Assembly: GCF_021130785.1 (NCBI RefSeq)
Contig: NC_060214.1
Span: forward strand, 46,251,001 to 46,315,000
Length of the DNA stretch: 64,000 nt
Source: Homalodisca vitripennis
Lineage: Eukaryota > Arthropoda > Insecta > Hemiptera > Cicadellidae
Reading direction: 5' to 3'
A model generated the notes under the pieces. That model searched no databases and was not told where the DNA came from. It saw only the letters and a list, made by a program, of their open reading frames with translations. Positions 61,835 to 64,000 of the stretch are shown here, piece after piece (position 1 is the stretch's first letter; every line of letters starts with the position of its first letter). Made by a program: the position numbers and the translations under genes.

Positions 61835-63130
61835 TTAACTGTTTAAGAAATAGAACTCGTTATAATATATGCAGGTAAAGCATACTAAAACACCTAAATA
61901 CTTCCAGAAACTGTACCGGAATTTTGTGACTAAACTAACACATTCATGTAAAACAGTAAACACCGCAGTGCTATGACTAAACCGTTGTTTCACTGTTTGA
62001 GTTAGCAAGGAACAGCGAATACAGTCGTGTAGTAGCAGGAACCGTGAAGACGCGAGACACTCGGAATACTGGCTCACAGTTACCAACAGATCCGTATCAT
62101 GTGGAAATGTGCCTGCAACATGTAAAACAGTAAACACCGCAGTGCTATGACTAAACCGTTGTTTCACTGTCTGAGTTAGCAAGGAACAGCAAACACAGTC
62201 GTGTAGTAGGAGGAACCGTGAAGACGCGAGACACTCGGAATACTGGCTCACAGTTACCAACAGATCCGTATCATGTGGAAATGTGCCTGCAACATGTAAA
62301 ACAGCAAACACCGCAGTGGTATGACTAAACCGTTGTTTCACTGTTTGAGTTAGCAAGGAACAGCAAACACAGTCGTGTAGTAGCAGGAACCGTGAAGACG
62401 CGAGACACTCGGAATACTGGCTCACAGTTACCAACAGATCCGTATCATGTGGAAATGTGCCTGCAACATGTAAAACAGTAAACACCGCAGTGCTATGACT
62501 AAACCGTTTTTTCACTGTTTGAGTTAGCAAGGAACAGCAAACACAGTCGTGTAGTAGCAGGAACCGTGAAGACGCGAGACACTCGGAATACTGGCTCACA
62601 GTTATCAACAGATCCGTATCATGTGGAAATGTGCCTGCAACATGTAAAACAGCAAACACCGCAGTGGTATGACTAAACCGTTGTTTCACTGTTTGAGTTA
62701 GCAAGGAACAGCAAACACAGTCGTGTAGTAGCAGGAACCGTGAAGACGCGAGACACTCGGAATACTGGCTCACAGTTACCAACAGATCCGTATCATGTGG
62801 AAATGTGCCTGTAACATGTAAAACAGTAAACACCGCAGCGCTATGACTAAACCGTTGTTTCACTGTGTGAGTTAGCAAGGAACAGCAAATACAGTCATGT
62901 AGTAGCAGGAACCGTGAAGACGCGAGACACTCGGAATACTGGCTCACAGTTATCAACAGATCCGTATCATGTGGAAATGTGCCTGCAACATGTAAAACAG
63001 CAAACACCGCAGTGGTATGACTAAACCGTTGTTTCACTGTTTGAGTTAGCAAGGAACAGCAAACACAGTCGTGTAGTAGCAGGAACTGTGAAGACGCGAG
63101 ACACTCGGAATACTGGCTCACAGTTACCAA
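61835..63130 (-). CDS. 431-codon open frame across the 174-bp satellite (coding status doubtful)
   Basis: The monomer length is divisible by three and the minus-strand frame has no stop, so the frame stays open through all copies: seven 58-residue repeats (TVSQYSECLASS..., Cys-rich HDCVCCSLLTQTV, then VLHVAGTFPHDTDLL), ending in a 36-residue unrelated tail. Copies differ at both silent and replacement sites (VKQRF/VKKRF, TTAVFA/STAVFT), so I see no sign of protein-level constraint. There is no family match, signal peptide or splice evidence. Most likely it is a by-product of the tandem array; a repetitive secreted or structural protein is the alternative. Confidence 0.2.
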   Translation of the reverse strand: MVTVSQYSECLASSQFLLLHDCVCCSLLTQTVKQRFSHTTAVFAVLHVAGTFPHDTDLLITVSQYSECLASSRFLLLHDCICCSLLTHTVKQRFSHSAAVFTVLHVTGTFPHDTDLLVTVSQYSECLASSRFLLLHDCVCCSLLTQTVKQRFSHTTAVFAVLHVAGTFPHDTDLLITVSQYSECLASSRFLLLHDCVCCSLLTQTVKKRFSHSTAVFTVLHVAGTFPHDTDLLVTVSQYSECLASSRFLLLHDCVCCSLLTQTVKQRFSHTTAVFAVLHVAGTFPHDTDLLVTVSQYSECLASSRFLLLHDCVCCSLLTQTVKQRFSHSTAVFTVLHVAGTFPHDTDLLVTVSQYSECLASSRFLLLHDCIRCSLLTQTVKQRFSHSTAVFTVLHECVSLVTKFRYSFWKYLGVLVCFTCIYYNEFYFLNS

Positions 63131-63165
63131 CAGATCCGTATCATGTGGAAATGTGCCTGTAACAT
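61945..63165. repeat. Seven-copy satellite, exact 174-bp period
   Basis: Monomers start at CATG 61945, 62119, 62293, 62467, 62641, 62815 and 62989, each exactly 174 bp apart with a few substitutions and no indels. Copies alternate at linked positions (CAGTAAACACC with AGTGCTATG versus CAGCAAACACC with AGTGGTATG), giving a 348-bp dimeric higher-order unit across copies 2-7. GC content is clearly above the surroundings and both borders are sharp. Confidence 0.95.
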
Positions 63166-64000
63166 TCCTCCTATAACCAAATCATCTTGATTCATTTTGA
63201 TATGAATTATCATATAATGGTAATATAAGATTTGTGTCTCAATTACTTATTACTATTTCCCTCAAAGAAGGTTTATTATGGTTGCTCTAGTATTATCTAA
63301 GATTTTTACAATTACTAGCTGCCATGATAGCACTACGTGTTTATGGCATACTCAAAAACCTTACGGACTCTGAAAACGTTTTAAAAATAGTTTCAACAAA
63401 ATTAAAATTCTTTGTTTAGCTATAATATAGCTATATTATATACATAAATGTAATGAGATCACACAAATGTATTGTTTTGACGGGCTTTTTCTTGATTAGT
63501 TCTTAAAACAATTTAAACTAAAAAATTTTATCTCTTAATAACTTTTATGAACAAACATGTAAACTAGAATATACATCATTGCTTTTAAAATAGATTATAA
63601 TGGCTAACAAAAGTATGTCATATTTAATAAAAAGATATACTGCACAGAGACATCTGCAAAATTATGAATTCATTTTGAGAGTAAAATACATTTAAAGACA
63701 TGAAAACCCTTAGATATATACAAAAGATAACACAAAAGATATATTTTAAGTGGTACTTTAGGAACGATTAGTTTATGAATTCTAGACTCTCTAAGATAAT
63801 ATAGGTAAGGAATAGTCCAGAACACAATATATTTATGTTTATATATAAAATTGTTAGTAATAACTAAATTTACAGCATTTCATTATTGAATAAAATATTT
63901 GTACATGGGCTACACATATGTAATATTAATGAAAGCCAATAATAAAAAAATTCATGTCCGATACGGAGTGTTTTTTGTTATTATAAAAATGTATATTTAA
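63166..64000. other. AT-rich stretch, no gene recognised
   Basis: Low-complexity AT-rich DNA to the window end. No open frame of interest. Confidence 0.5.

Noticed and set aside
61945..63165. Possible CRISPR array
   Set aside because: Contiguous 174-bp monomers without spacers, in a eukaryotic genome.

Overview
This is a 64 kb window of an AT-rich animal nuclear genome. It is almost certainly from an arthropod and probably an insect, judging by small GC-rich exons in AT-rich introns and by Ty3/Gypsy, LINE and piggyBac-type elements. I cannot name the species; some repeat vocabulary would suit a hemipteran, but that is a weak impression. There are no operons, ribosome-binding sites or CRISPR arrays.

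The one clear host gene is on the + strand at 1933-15454. Five exons with matching splice phases encode about 345 residues of an adhesion G-protein-coupled receptor: N-glycosylated ectodomain, GAIN fold, a GPS motif, and the first two membrane helices. The 5' exons (signal peptide) and the exons for helices 3-7 were not found. The GPS reads His-Leu-Gly where a cleavable site has His-Leu-Thr/Ser. Upstream, 1-144 is the last coding piece of an unrecognised + strand protein. At 22.3-22.85 kb a GC-rich block ends in a strong splice donor and may be an exon of another gene.

Most other recognisable content is mobile DNA. A nearly full-length Ty3/Gypsy element (3698-10227) sits in the first visible intron of the receptor gene, inserted in the microsatellite tail of an older minus-strand LINE (to about 11420). 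Its two LTRs differ almost only by 1-2 nt indels, so it is young and some of its frameshifts may be assembly errors. A second Gypsy family is present as two head-to-head halves: LTR-leader-gag-pro-RT on the minus strand (25.3-30.7 kb) and integrase-3'UTR-LTR on the plus strand (30.7-33.8 kb). Further pieces are a piggyBac-like TTAA-flanked non-autonomous element (41384-42423), a LINE 3' end (about 51.9-52.7 kb) and a possible LTR-element fragment (about 54.9-56.9 kb).

Repeats are varied: TG/CG/TA microsatellites; a perfectly regular 16-bp minisatellite of one A plus fifteen Cs (16305-16403); two copies of a repeat unit carrying a tRNA-like sequence with intact A and B boxes (25.1 and 36.7 kb); and a seven-copy, exactly 174-bp satellite (61945-63165) with a 348-bp dimeric higher-order pattern and a fortuitously or genuinely open 431-codon frame. 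The remaining long stretches are AT-rich and I see no gene in them.
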